Positions 1 through 7,597 of a DNA stretch of 37,471 nt are shown here, one piece after another. The notes below the pieces were generated by a model. That model was not told the origin of the DNA, made no database searches, and worked only from the letters and a program-made list of their open reading frames with translations. This DNA comes from a virus. Where the stretch lies: the IMG/VR virus record IMGVR_UViG_3300043568_002506, positions 1-37,471 of that record. One strand, 5' to 3'. Both the position numbers and the translations under genes were made by a program. Position 1 is the first letter of the stretch, and every line of letters begins with the position of its first letter.

Positions 1-120
1 GACACAACCATCGTTATTGGATAATACAACGGTTGGCTTTCCTATTGAGATAGGATTAAATACTCTTTCACATGACACGTAAAAATTGTTGCAATCAACA
101 ATACCAATCTTCTTATTCAT
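1..120 (-). CDS. umuC: DNA polymerase V catalytic subunit UmuC (Y family), 5' part only
   Basis: Only the first 40 codons are inside the window; the gene runs off the left edge. The visible N-terminus holds the hallmarks of Y-family polymerases: the first catalytic aspartate in [15 protein letters not shown] (Asp9), followed by [14 protein letters not shown], a signature of the UmuC branch (E. coli UmuC has the same DVNAFYASCE and [11 protein letters not shown] blocks). UmuC carries out error-prone translesion synthesis together with processed UmuD. The ATG shares its A with the umuD stop codon (TAATG at 118-122), so the two are translationally coupled. A phage-borne pair could raise lesion tolerance or mutation rate during infection. 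Confidence 0.95.
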   Translation of the reverse strand, partial: MNKKIGIVDCNNFYVSCERVFNPISIGKPTVVLSNNDGCV

Positions 121-437
121 TATTGTTTATTTAATATCCATGAAACTTTCCCCCATAAATTTGTTTGTCCCTCGTATTTTCTTATCTTGAAACATGTCTT
201 GTCGGTTAACACAACAAGGTCTCCCTCGACAGGGTCAACAGATTTGTCAATTACAAGTATATTCCCTTTCTTTACACCGAGTGAATCGGGACCCATATAC
301 TTAAAATAAAATGTGGTGTGAACGTTGTCAATGATAAGTTCGTTGAGGTCCAATCTCTTATCAACATATGATTCCGCGGGTGATGCAAATCCAGTGGTTC
401 TTGACTTAATACGTAATTCTTTTTCTATGGCAGACAT
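120..437 (-). CDS. umuD: UmuD-like S24 peptidase, short form
   Basis: A 105-aa homologue of UmuD (E. coli 139 aa). Residues 16-34 ([19 protein letters not shown]) match the UmuD block just after the self-cleavage site, and PDSLG at 50-54 carries the nucleophile Ser52 in place of GDSM. Three things are odd. The cleavage dipeptide Cys-Gly is Thr15-Gly16. In a simple alignment the catalytic Lys97 falls on Arg86 (FKIRKY, residues 83-88), with a lysine only one position later. About 25 residues are missing before the final strand ([11 protein letters not shown]). It may be a pre-shortened polymerase V cofactor rather than an active self-cleaving protease. It is coupled to umuC by TAATG. Confidence 0.88.
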   Translation of the reverse strand: MSAIEKELRIKSRTTGFASPAESYVDKRLDLNELIIDNVHTTFYFKYMGPDSLGVKKGNILVIDKSVDPVEGDLVVLTDKTCFKIRKYEGQTNLWGKVSWILNKQ

Positions 438-441
438 ACCA

Positions 442-449
442 CAAAAATA
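442..449 (-). promoter_or_regulatory. Bacteroidota-type -7 box of umuDC
   Basis: On the minus strand TATTTTTG fits the Bacteroidota -7 consensus TAnnTTTG and lies exactly 4 nt before the umuD ATG (TGGT between). About 20 nt further up is TTTT rather than the preferred TTTG. Transcription would begin at or next to the start codon, which would give a leaderless mRNA. Confidence 0.5.
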
Positions 450-477
450 ATAATTTTGTCTGTAAAAGAAAAATTAT

Positions 478-1191
478 TTATGGCTTTATTTTGATGTGGA
501 ATTCTTCGAAGAAGTCAGGATAACTTTCTAAGTATCCTTGTAAGGTTTCATCATCATAATCAATATCTTCAGCATTCCAAAACCAATACAAATCTTTATT
601 CGCTTTGAATCCATAGTAGTCGTGGTTGTCATATTGAAGTTCACAAATTTTATCAGCATATTGATGTTGTCCAACACATATGAATCCTGAAGTTATATCT
701 TTGATGATGTTTGATTCACCGTATGGTATGTATCTATTGTTAATCCAATTTAATCTTTCGATGAGTTTTTGGTAATACATGTTTGCCGAACCCCATCTGA
801 CTGAAGAGAAAAACATAACACAATCAGACTCAAATAGTTCTTTACTTATCTTCCAAAGTTCATCATCAGGATTGTGTATTGACGCCCAACATCTGTGATA
901 ACCTGTTGGGTTCTTTTCCTCGTCTTTTAACTGAGCCTCCATAATACCACAAACATTTCCTTCCATCCTTGAAACGTTACCTTCACATGGATAAATCTTG
1001 AGTTTAGAAGTATCAATTAATAAGGAGTTTTCAACATTGTTGTTGATGATTTGTGCAAGGATTGAAGATTTTGGTGTTTGGGTCTTTATTACTTCGGCAC
1101 CTCTGTTGGAGCAGGTTAGAAGTAACACACGTTTGAACTTTTTTAGTTCTTCAATAGTTTGTTTCAGTCTTTTAAAATTACCTTCAGTCAT
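478..1191 (-). CDS. NAD(P)H-dependent FMN reductase / flavodoxin-fold protein
   Basis: About 237 aa from the chosen ATG at 1191; an upstream in-frame start at 1242 would run deep into the preceding gene, whereas 1191 gives an 8-nt ATGACTGA overlap. The N-terminus (RVLLLTCSNRG, then KSSILAQII) fits strand 1 and the phosphate-binding loop of FMN-binding flavodoxin folds. The middle has a CEGNVSRMEGNVCG cysteine segment and SSVRWGSANMYYQKLIERLNW, the usual acceptor-loop block of NADPH-dependent FMN reductase family members. The family moves electrons from NAD(P)H via FMN; the substrate here is unknown. It lies in a tight minus-strand operon with the next two genes. Confidence 0.7.
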   Translation of the reverse strand: MTEGNFKRLKQTIEELKKFKRVLLLTCSNRGAEVIKTQTPKSSILAQIINNNVENSLLIDTSKLKIYPCEGNVSRMEGNVCGIMEAQLKDEEKNPTGYHRCWASIHNPDDELWKISKELFESDCVMFFSSVRWGSANMYYQKLIERLNWINNRYIPYGESNIIKDITSGFICVGQHQYADKICELQYDNHDYYGFKANKDLYWFWNAEDIDYDDETLQGYLESYPDFFEEFHIKIKP

Positions 1192-1822
1192 GATTATAAA
1201 TAGTTGGGTCAATCCATTTTTCCCCCTCCCAAAATTCAGCACCAGTAATTTCTAATTTGTAAGGAAAGTAATCCTGATATGATTCGTAAATGTATAAATA
1301 ATTCTTACCTTGTGTCTTTCCGTAATTACTTAATAGTAGTATGGAATCCTTACCGAAAGAAAATTTTAACTCAGTATGAATAAACGCAGTCTCCAATCCC
1401 AACAACACATTTTCAAATTCTCTGAACCTCGTGTATGCCACAACAACATTATCCAATTTAACTTTCATGATTTTCAAATCACCATAAGTTGAGTTATTGT
1501 TGAAGTATTCTAATATGTCAAATCCTTTCCATTTGAAATAATCCTGAAAGAATAAATCAACATCTTCTTTGTTGTCTACATAGGGGATGATTTCTATCTC
1601 GAGTTGAGATAATAGTTTTTTTCTCTTGTAGGATAAAACAACTTTTTCATTGTTGATTCTACAACTTTTGGCTTGATACCAATAGATGGGTGGTTGAACA
1701 TTTGGCAGAAAACCTAGTCCTAAAAGTTCTTCTTCTGTTTCTCCTTCAGGGATTACAAACGCCTCACAAAAAACCCTATCATCCTTAACGTGTCCGTGTA
1801 GATGGTCAAATATTATTTTCAT
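1184..1822 (-). CDS. arginyl/leucyl-tRNA-protein transferase-like protein (tentative)
   Basis: A 212-aa protein of mixed alpha/beta composition. The N-terminal part contains IYWYQAKSCRIN and the C-terminal part NYLYIYESYQDYFPYKLEI followed by a closing W. The layout is reminiscent of the C-terminal GNAT fold of arginyl-tRNA-protein transferases, where an aromatic and lysine-rich segment precedes a terminal tryptophan. The resemblance is weak: the CPK-type motif of true Ate1 is not seen. If correct, it would attach an amino acid to protein N-termini and mark host or phage proteins for degradation. Its ends overlap both neighbours, so it is cotranslated with them. Function should be treated as uncertain. 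Confidence 0.4.
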   Translation of the reverse strand: MKIIFDHLHGHVKDDRVFCEAFVIPEGETEEELLGLGFLPNVQPPIYWYQAKSCRINNEKVVLSYKRKKLLSQLEIEIIPYVDNKEDVDLFFQDYFKWKGFDILEYFNNNSTYGDLKIMKVKLDNVVVAYTRFREFENVLLGLETAFIHTELKFSFGKDSILLLSNYGKTQGKNYLYIYESYQDYFPYKLEITGAEFWEGEKWIDPTIYNHD

Positions 1823-2519
1823 TCCTATATTTTTCGTCTAACTTGTCGTATTCCTGAGACCTATCTTTGTTGGATTCACCTGCTTCTAAGTCTGTGTGGT
1901 CATAATTGAATACATCGGTGTCAGGTGTTACCCATCTACCATTTCTTTCTGCTGTCCAAAGAGTGGTGTTATATTTTCTATTAATAACAATATCCTCTTT
2001 AACAGTAAAAGATGGGTCGTGCATTATTAAACGATTGTTTGGTTGAATGGCGAAGTTTCCATTATCCATCTGAATGAAATGCCCACATTTATGTTGAGAT
2101 GGAAATTCACTCAGTCCAAAGTCTGTGTCACTCATATCAGTGGAACTACCCCAATCTAATGTGAATAAGTAACGTCCTGAATATTGAACTCTTCTTCTTG
2201 AAGTGAATTTACATGTCTTATTTTTGAGGATTGGAAACGCCGTAACTCCAACATGATAAGTGAATGAATCCCATAAAACGAGTTCGTCTAATTCTTGTTG
2301 TGGAGCATCTTCTTTCCAACAGAAAGCGTGTATAGGCATTCTCCACCAAATTCCACCATCTTCCATCATAAAGTGAAATAGTGGTGCTTGAGCAGGAATT
2401 GAAGACATACCGAAGATATAACACGGGAACTTTTTGTCGAATGAATCTTCCTGATTTCTAAGAAAATTACCTCTGATGAAAGCTTCGACGATAGGTGTAG
2501 GTGTGTTTAAATAAGACAT
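1806..2519 (-). CDS. conserved phage protein of unknown function
   Basis: A 237-aa soluble protein rich in aromatic and aspartate residues (PLFHFMMEDGGIWWRMPIHAFCW at residues about 46-68, a CGHFIQMDNGNFAIQPNNR block at about 145-163) with a charged, disordered C-terminal tail. I recognise no catalytic motif. The composition and the first gene position of the operon resemble hypothetical proteins of marine T4-like phages, but this is recollection, not a search. It overlaps the following gene by 17 nt. The upstream region is AT-rich without a Shine-Dalgarno sequence. Confidence 0.75.
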   Translation of the reverse strand: MSYLNTPTPIVEAFIRGNFLRNQEDSFDKKFPCYIFGMSSIPAQAPLFHFMMEDGGIWWRMPIHAFCWKEDAPQQELDELVLWDSFTYHVGVTAFPILKNKTCKFTSRRRVQYSGRYLFTLDWGSSTDMSDTDFGLSEFPSQHKCGHFIQMDNGNFAIQPNNRLIMHDPSFTVKEDIVINRKYNTTLWTAERNGRWVTPDTDVFNYDHTDLEAGESNKDRSQEYDKLDEKYRNENNI

Positions 2520-2568
2520 ATAGTATTTTAATTTTTATAATGATAGAAGAAATCTTTTGATTTGTAAA

Positions 2569-2598
2569 ATAAAAAACCCCCACCGTTAAGTGAGGGTT
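2569..2598 (-). terminator. Rho-independent terminator after the DoxX-like gene
   Basis: On the minus strand a 9-bp stem AACCCTCAC / GTGGGGGTT (one G-U pair) with a 6-nt loop is followed directly by a T-run. It lies just after the stop of the gene at 2617-2958 and just before the next minus-strand gene. Confidence 0.85.
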
Positions 2599-2616
2599 TC
2601 TATTAAATTTGAATGA

Positions 2617-2958
2617 TTAGAAACTACTTGTTAGAATATAACCAACAACCGCCGCAACTCCTACTAAGAAAGGAATATAAGTTTTATTTCCTCCCATAAG
2701 TGAAAGATGAAGTGCAATTGCTCCACTCATGAAACATGACATTAAAACTGCACCATAGAGTGATGTTGCTGGAATAACAAGAAGAACCGCTGCAAGTAAT
2801 TCACCTACACCTGTTGCTACTCTGATATTCTCTAATTTCATGTAAGCGAAATTTCCCACCGCTTCTTGGGTTCCTCTGATTTTGTCGATAGCACCTTTTC
2901 CAACAAACACTGCTGTAAGAGCTGAAATCACAAATCCGATAATTGATAATGTTACCAT
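2617..2958 (-). CDS. DoxX-like integral membrane protein
   Basis: A 113-aa protein with about four hydrophobic helices (residues 3-22, 48-66, 68-84 and 92-112). The segment VATGVGELLAAVLLVIPATSLYGAVLM and a conserved HL (HLSLMGG) match the DoxX/DoxX-like family, small membrane proteins linked in bacteria to quinone or thiol redox chemistry. It sits alone between two intergenic gaps, with a TATTTATA motif 24 nt before its ATG on the minus strand and its own terminator. What a phage gains is unknown; it may modify host membrane redox state. Confidence 0.75.
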   Translation of the reverse strand: MVTLSIIGFVISALTAVFVGKGAIDKIRGTQEAVGNFAYMKLENIRVATGVGELLAAVLLVIPATSLYGAVLMSCFMSGAIALHLSLMGGNKTYIPFLVGVAAVVGYILTSSF

Positions 2959-3023
2959 AATTAATTTTTTTTAAAGTATAAATAAACTACGTTTGAAAGT
3001 AAAATGAAAACTTCTTACGTTGA

Positions 3024-3749
3024 TTAAACAAGTTTGGGAACCGTTGACAAAGCATTGAAGTGTCCTGAAGCATTTGATGAAGTAGCACCTTTAATTTTAC
3101 TACCTCTACCTGAACTTCCACCGTGAAAAACATTTTTTCTTGGAAGACCTTTGGAAACTGCGGACTCAATTCTATTAATAACTTTTTGTGACGCAGAGTA
3201 TGGCTCGATTATATACACTTTATTCATGTTCGCATTCGAGTTATCTGAAATTGTGGATATTTTATTTGTGCCAGCACTAAACAAAAAGATTGGTATGTTT
3301 GGATTTTTATCTATGTAATCGTTAATTTTGGAATCTAAATCATAGTAGTGAAATGATTTTATTTTAACGTTCGAACCTAACCCTTTTTGTAATAATCTTG
3401 TTTGACCATCCAATCCCATGTCTGTTTCTAATCCTCCAACAAAAATCACATCAGATATGTTATTGACCACATCTTTAAATTCCTTTGGCGTTTTTCCCTG
3501 TAAATATAACTTGTGAGCCTTAGCAGTATAACGACCGTATTTTCCATCCACACCATCTTCATTTTGACCATAACCACCCAAATCGAAACCTTGATTATTC
3601 AAGAATTCTTGTAGTTTTTCAACCTCGGGATTAAATGTATTGGAAATGTCAAACTTTTTATCTACAATATTTTCGATTTTATCTTTCCCAATAAGTGGAA
3701 AGAATTCCTTGAGTATTGTTAATTGTGATTCATTGATAATAATTCTCAT
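3024..3749 (-). CDS. leader-peptide protein with peptidoglycan-binding-like domain
   Basis: A 241-aa protein. Residues 1-16 (MRIIINESQLTILKEF) are the shared leader seen in several proteins of this window, ending in L-K-E, a possible prohead-protease cut. Residues 41-82 look like a PG_binding_1 repeat (VEKLQEFLNNQGF, then GVDGKYGRYTAKA). The rest has strand-rich segments (VIFVGGLETD, IFLFSAGTN) that suggest an alpha/beta hydrolase-like or Rossmann-like domain, with a Gly/Ser-rich C-terminus (HGGSSGRGSK). A head-packaged protein with a cell-wall binding domain could act early in infection; this is inference. It starts 2 nt after the preceding stop codon. Confidence 0.75.
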   Translation of the reverse strand: MRIIINESQLTILKEFFPLIGKDKIENIVDKKFDISNTFNPEVEKLQEFLNNQGFDLGGYGQNEDGVDGKYGRYTAKAHKLYLQGKTPKEFKDVVNNISDVIFVGGLETDMGLDGQTRLLQKGLGSNVKIKSFHYYDLDSKINDYIDKNPNIPIFLFSAGTNKISTISDNSNANMNKVYIIEPYSASQKVINRIESAVSKGLPRKNVFHGGSSGRGSKIKGATSSNASGHFNALSTVPKLV

Positions 3750-3751
3750 AA

Positions 3752-4948
3752 CTATATTTCTACTTGCTTAACATTAATTGGGCTATCCCATATAAAACTT
3801 ATTCTATAATCTTTAACCTTCTCATGTCCTATTGGGGATGAAACATTGAATCCCATTCCATAGGCATTATTAATGAACTCGTCTTGGAACATTAAAACTT
3901 TTTCACCATAATCATCCGAATTGTTTGGATTGTATTCAGTAAATAAAGGTCTGATAGTAACTGCAAAATCCCATCTCAAACCAACACTTTTTGGATTATT
4001 AAAGTTCTGTCCCCACATTTTTTTATCGACATTAGTAACTGCAACCCCAACCAAACCTTCAACAGGATTTTCCTTTTTTGTTATTTTTGTAATAATATCT
4101 ACAATCTTTTGAAATTCTCGTTTTTCATCTCCTTTGAAGTTAAGTAACTTTTTTAAATAGTCCCCTAAATTGGCTTCATTGACTCTTTTCTTCTTAACCT
4201 TCACACAATTAGGATATCTTTTACCGAACATTGTCTTCATTCCCTTTTGGGTATATCCCTTCCAACATCTCTCGGTAATCTCACCTTCGTTTTGTTGTTG
4301 TTCGTCAAGTTCCTCCTCCCTGCAAGTATTTTCGTATATATCAATTAAGTATTTACCAAATTCATCTCTACACAATTTTCTCATATAATCCATCACATCA
4401 TCATAATAATCTTCGTCATATATGTCTTCATCAAACTCATCAAGCAATTCATAAATTGCATAATTAATTACCGCATCAGCATATTCGTATCCGTCTTCGA
4501 AATCATCACATAAAGTTGGATAATTAATTTCACCCTTTGTAATATATTTTTCTAATGTTTTTTGATTAGCTCTTCGTTTAATTGTGCTAGAAACTCTTGA
4601 TTCATTCTGTTCTTGTTTGTTTTGAATTGACTTTTTACATTCTGTCACGGTGCTTGAGTCTAATTCCACAGCTAATCCTGTAAATCTGAATATTGTCTCC
4701 CACATCTCCTTCATCACTTTCTCTCGAGAACTCTGAACTGCTTGAGTCATCGGCCAAATCTTGGAATTTGGACCACCGACAAAGATAACCCTTAAAGAAT
4801 ATTTTTTTGGATTCATTACGTTTTGAAAAACTTGGACTTCACAAACATAATCACTGTATCTGTCAACGGTAGGTTGTAAAAGTTCTTCGATAACTGAACT
4901 TAGATTTCTAAATTCTTCTCTCAATATTTTCTTAATGATTTCTTTCAC
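3752..4948 (-). CDS. multidomain leader-peptide protein, possible head polyprotein
   Basis: A 398-aa protein with a GTG start at 4948; an overlapping ATG reads into TGA at once. Residues 1-12 (MKEIIKKILREE) form an amphipathic leader ending in L-R-E. Residues 25-110 are a small alpha/beta unit, and 145-215 are very acidic and helical. Residues 226-249 contain the motif RCWKGYTQKGMKTMFGKR ending in PNC. Residues 255-272 (RVNEANLGDYLKKLL) resemble a second, internal leader, followed by another alpha/beta unit. Candidate [I/L]-x-E cuts occur at residue 11 and before RCW (ITE at about 224-226). It may be matured into separate head proteins. TATTTAT lies 4 nt before the GTG. Confidence 0.7.
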   Translation of the reverse strand: MKEIIKKILREEFRNLSSVIEELLQPTVDRYSDYVCEVQVFQNVMNPKKYSLRVIFVGGPNSKIWPMTQAVQSSREKVMKEMWETIFRFTGLAVELDSSTVTECKKSIQNKQEQNESRVSSTIKRRANQKTLEKYITKGEINYPTLCDDFEDGYEYADAVINYAIYELLDEFDEDIYDEDYYDDVMDYMRKLCRDEFGKYLIDIYENTCREEELDEQQQNEGEITERCWKGYTQKGMKTMFGKRYPNCVKVKKKRVNEANLGDYLKKLLNFKGDEKREFQKIVDIITKITKKENPVEGLVGVAVTNVDKKMWGQNFNNPKSVGLRWDFAVTIRPLFTEYNPNNSDDYGEKVLMFQDEFINNAYGMGFNVSSPIGHEKVKDYRISFIWDSPINVKQVEI

Positions 4949-5013
4949 ATTTATAAATATATTGGTTTTAGATTGTAATTAAATCAATTCAGTTCCCGTA
5001 ATATTTATAATTG
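4949..5013. promoter_or_regulatory. divergent start region with TATTTAT boxes on both strands
   Basis: The 65-nt space between two divergent leader-peptide genes holds TATTTAT on the minus strand at 4953-4959 (4 nt before the GTG at 4948) and on the plus strand at 5002-5008 (5 nt before the ATG at 5014). If these are promoters, both mRNAs would be leaderless or nearly so. Function is inferred from recurrence of the box elsewhere in the window. Confidence 0.5.
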
Positions 5014-5757
5014 ATGAAATACGTTATAACAGAACGACAATATAATATCATTAAGGAAATTGGTAGAGAATCGGGTCATTTTGACTTTGAACCCCTTGAA
5101 AGTTTTTTTGAATATATGGATGACCAACTCCCTAAAAAACAAAAAGTAAAATTATTCAAAGAGTTTTTCAGGGAAAAGATGGGTCTTGGGGTTGAAGAGG
5201 ATGACTTTCTTATTGGTGATATCATAGACTACTTCGATAACCCACTTAGAAGTGAATGGGGTGATATTTTCAAAACAAAAGATGCTCGTTCAGGTTTCGC
5301 TCATTTCGTAGCTAAAAAATATTTTGGTCTTGAGGAAAAATTTGGTTTATCTTACATAATAAATAAACTCTCTGATAACAACACTCGTATTTACTATTTC
5401 TTTGACCCTAAATTTAAAATATTTGTTGGTCGGTTTGTAATTGAAAAATCTCAACAAAAAAAAATATATAATGTTCAATTAAGCACCGCAGATGAGGAAT
5501 TGGTTGGAACAGGATATGGCACAAAAATGTATTTAATAATAATAGATGATGTGGATTATTTAGCTTCCGATACAATTTTATATAGTGGGTCTTATAGAAT
5601 TTGGAAACATGTTCTGCCAAAATATGTGAATGTTTGGGGAGTCATAGATAATGACTATGGTTTACCAAAAACTATAATCAGAATGGATGAAAAAGGAAAA
5701 AAATCCGTAAAAAGGTTTGATTATTTTCTTGCATCATCAAAACACAATAAAGTATGA
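5014..5757 (+). CDS. leader-peptide protein of unknown function
   Basis: A 247-aa protein. I chose the ATG at 5014 over a TTG three bases earlier because of the spacing to TATTTAT. The N-terminus MKYVITERQYNIIKEI is the clearest relative of the leaders at 3749 and 5757: hydrophobic, then E-x-Q-aromatic, ending in I-K-E. The body is soluble, with several FF/YF-rich strands, and residues 150-190 (NVQLSTADEELVGTGYGTK, then YLIIIDDVDYL) hint at a GNAT-like glycine loop (GTGYGT), though this is not a firm call. The C-terminus is lysine-rich. The stop overlaps the next gene (ATGATG). Confidence 0.7.
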   Translation: MKYVITERQYNIIKEIGRESGHFDFEPLESFFEYMDDQLPKKQKVKLFKEFFREKMGLGVEEDDFLIGDIIDYFDNPLRSEWGDIFKTKDARSGFAHFVAKKYFGLEEKFGLSYIINKLSDNNTRIYYFFDPKFKIFVGRFVIEKSQQKKIYNVQLSTADEELVGTGYGTKMYLIIIDDVDYLASDTILYSGSYRIWKHVLPKYVNVWGVIDNDYGLPKTIIRMDEKGKKSVKRFDYFLASSKHNKV

Positions 5758-6167
5758 TGCAATACATTATAAAAGAATCACAGTTTTCAATTATAGTTGA
5801 GAACACTCGAATTGGGTTGTTCCAAGACCTAATTGATAGTAATTTGGCATATATTCGTAAAGAATGTGAAGAAGGTGTTGAATATGTTGGTATTTTGAGC
5901 GATGAGTCGTGTGAGCAACTTGAAAAACTTGAAAAAATTGAAGTAACTAGTGCGGATTGGGTTAAAGTTAAACATAGTAACAAACCTAAGGAAGAAAATT
6001 ACATGAGTGTCAGGATTATGGTATACTACAGTTCAATTTATAAATACGGTAATTTTGATGTAGATGACTTAGCTTACGAATTGGAAAAAGCTCTTCGGAA
6101 GTCAACAGGAATGCCGCTGATATTGAACTATGACACAACAAATACAAACACTTCTTTCGAGTGGTAA
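5757..6167 (+). CDS. leader-peptide protein with small alpha/beta module
   Basis: A 136-aa protein. The ATG at 5757 (or 5754, one codon earlier) overlaps the previous stop. Leader MQYIIKESQFSIIVEN follows the pattern [Y/I]-I-I-x-E-S-Q-[hydrophobic], ending in I-V-E. The remainder is one strand-helix-strand unit: YMSVRIMVYYSS, then DVDDLAYELEKALRKSTG, then LILNYD. Similar units occur in the proteins at 6169, 7952, 17475 and 3752. No catalytic residues are apparent. It is translationally coupled to its upstream neighbour, which carries the same leader type. Confidence 0.7.
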   Translation: MQYIIKESQFSIIVENTRIGLFQDLIDSNLAYIRKECEEGVEYVGILSDESCEQLEKLEKIEVTSADWVKVKHSNKPKEENYMSVRIMVYYSSIYKYGNFDVDDLAYELEKALRKSTGMPLILNYDTTNTNTSFEW

Positions 6168-6168
6168 T

Positions 6169-6540
6169 ATGAACAAACACGAAAAAACCATAAAGTTATT
6201 AGAATCGTTCCTGAACGATTATTCCATCGAAGGTGTTTGTGGGTTTTGGGTAGATGACGAGCTAGATGTCCTTTCAAACTACTTTGTTGTTGTAATTCTT
6301 GATATCGATTGGATACAAAAAATTCAAACCAAACCTGAGTTCGTGGCAAAAAGACTTAGAGACCGTATCAAAGACGAGATAAAAAAATATTTAGGTATAA
6401 ACGTTACGGTTGGGTCGGTTGCAAAAAAATGTGTCAACTCAGAATCTTTAATTGAGTCAAAAAAAGATTATATTGTGAATGAATCTCAATTAAAACTGTT
6501 AATTAAAGTAAACAACTCCAGTTCCCGTTACATGTCCTAA
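6169..6540 (+). CDS. small alpha/beta protein with leader-like motif at its C-terminus
   Basis: A 123-aa protein from the ATG at 6169; an in-frame ATG at 6130 would overlap the previous gene by 38 nt and is less likely. It contains a strand (YFVVVILDIDWI), a long basic helix (FVAKRLRDRIKDEIKKYLG) and a strand (INVTVG), as in the preceding protein. The last 25 residues include DYIVNESQLKLLIKV, which matches the N-terminal leaders of its neighbours but sits at the C-terminus. The final 42 nt overlap the 3' end of the convergent methyltransferase gene. Function unknown. Confidence 0.65.
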   Translation: MNKHEKTIKLLESFLNDYSIEGVCGFWVDDELDVLSNYFVVVILDIDWIQKIQTKPEFVAKRLRDRIKDEIKKYLGINVTVGSVAKKCVNSESLIESKKDYIVNESQLKLLIKVNNSSSRYMS

Positions 6541-7056
6541 ATTAGTTAAGTCTTGTTTGTCTAACTCAATTAGATTCCAAAATTCAACCATTTCTTTATT
6601 CAAAAATATATCATCTAACAAGAGATATCCCTTGTATCCCAATTGTTTCAAGTGATTATAAAATTGTAATTCGAAGGTTCCATCGTGAAAAGTGTCCAAC
6701 AAAATTAACTTTGCAGACATGATTAGTTCGTCGTATGAACCATTTAAAATATTATCGACCTTAAATTCACAGTTTTCGGGAATAGTATTGAGTTCTTTTT
6801 CTTCGTTCAAATTGAAAGAATAAACCTTATTCGATAAATTGGATGATAACGCCAATGCGGAACATCCTTTTAATGTTCCAATATCAATAATTGTTTCACC
6901 ATTTAGTTGTTGAGAAAGGTGAGTTAATAATCTATAATGTTCTTTTGAAGATTTTTCAGTGTAGTATTTTTGATATTCTAAATTAGAAATTAAAGAATAT
7001 GTAGACATATCGAAGTTGTCTAATGTATTGTTATCTATGTTGAATAACTCTTTCAT
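6499..7056 (-). CDS. class I SAM-dependent methyltransferase
   Basis: A 185-aa protein. Motif I is IIDIGTLKGCSALAL (residues about 56-70), followed by the acidic ribose-binding end of strand 2 (VYSFNLNEE). A later LILLDTFHDGTFELQFYNHL, then GYLLLDDIF, is typical of the Methyltransf_24 group of small-molecule and sugar methyltransferases (D in LLLDDIF as a possible metal or substrate contact). The substrate cannot be read from sequence; sugars or small phenolics are the usual ones. Its 3' end overlaps the opposite-strand gene at 6169-6540 by 42 nt. Upstream is A/T-rich with no Shine-Dalgarno sequence. Confidence 0.75.
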   Translation of the reverse strand: MKELFNIDNNTLDNFDMSTYSLISNLEYQKYYTEKSSKEHYRLLTHLSQQLNGETIIDIGTLKGCSALALSSNLSNKVYSFNLNEEKELNTIPENCEFKVDNILNGSYDELIMSAKLILLDTFHDGTFELQFYNHLKQLGYKGYLLLDDIFLNKEMVEFWNLIELDKQDLTNLGHVTGTGVVYFN

Positions 7057-7105
7057 AAAATATTTTTTTATAAGATAAAAAACAGATAACTAAAATCAAT
7101 CTGTT

Positions 7106-7285
7106 TTACTTATTTGGTTCAAGTAATCTGAAATTAACTATCTTTTTTCCGTTAATTGTTGGCATCCCATGTTCATCTCTCCCAATACTTTTGACGGTTA
7201 CTTTTCTGTTTTTGAACCTTCCCATAAGAATCACATCCCCAACCTTGATGGGAATGATGATACCTTCGATACGATTTTCTCTCAT
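7106..7285 (-). CDS. small phage protein, 59 aa, probable SH3-like barrel
   Basis: A short complete ORF: ATG at 7285, TAA at 7106. The product begins MRENRIEGIIIPIKVGDVIL and continues MGRFKNRKVTVKSIGRDEHG, then MPTINGKKIVNFRLLEPNK. The alternation of short strands with V-G-D, G-R-F-K-N-R-K and G-x-P-T turns suggests a small all-beta, SH3-like fold. I recall similar 60-aa proteins in marine phage genomes but cannot verify this. It lies 8 nt after the stop of the upstream gene at 7294, so the two are probably cotranscribed. Confidence 0.7.
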   Translation of the reverse strand: MRENRIEGIIIPIKVGDVILMGRFKNRKVTVKSIGRDEHGMPTINGKKIVNFRLLEPNK

Positions 7286-7293
7286 ATCTATAA

Positions 7294-7593
7294 CTATTCA
7301 GGTTCGTTCTTAAGAACCGCTTCCAAAACTCCAATAGAATCTTTATCTTGTTTGGTCTTTGTTGGTTTTGATTTGAGATAGTTCAAGTTGTCTATAATTT
7401 CTTGTCTCCTTGTTTTGGTTTTGGGTTTAACCGATATTGACTGAACCTCAGGATAACTCGGAGAAACCTGTGGAACAGTCTCAGTCTTTTTTGGCGGTTG
7501 TCCTCCACAATACATCATATGATAAACTTGGGCAGTAGTTGTAGGGTCTTTAACCATACGTTTTAGGAAGTAAAATCGGAGTATTTTTATCAT
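7294..7593 (-). CDS. small protein of unknown function
   Basis: A 99-aa protein: a basic N-terminus (MIKILRFYFLKRMVKD), then TTTAQVYHMMYCGG, a proline- and threonine-rich linker, and a lysine-rich C-terminal helix (RRQEIIDNLNYLKSKPTKT). No family recognised. I keep the ATG at 7593 because a host-type -7 box (TATCTTCG) ends exactly 4 nt before it, the same spacing as at umuD and at the FeoA-like gene; an internal ATG at 7557 is possible. It heads a two-gene minus unit with the 59-aa gene. Confidence 0.6.
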   Translation of the reverse strand: MIKILRFYFLKRMVKDPTTTAQVYHMMYCGGQPPKKTETVPQVSPSYPEVQSISVKPKTKTRRQEIIDNLNYLKSKPTKTKQDKDSIGVLEAVLKNEPE

Positions 7594-7597
7594 ACCA

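Noticed and set aside
4953-5008. The TATTTAT boxes as ordinary Shine-Dalgarno substitutes
   Set aside because: Not excluded, but they do not pair with 16S rRNA 3' ends and recur at promoter-like spacing on both strands; kept as promoter hypothesis with this alternative noted.
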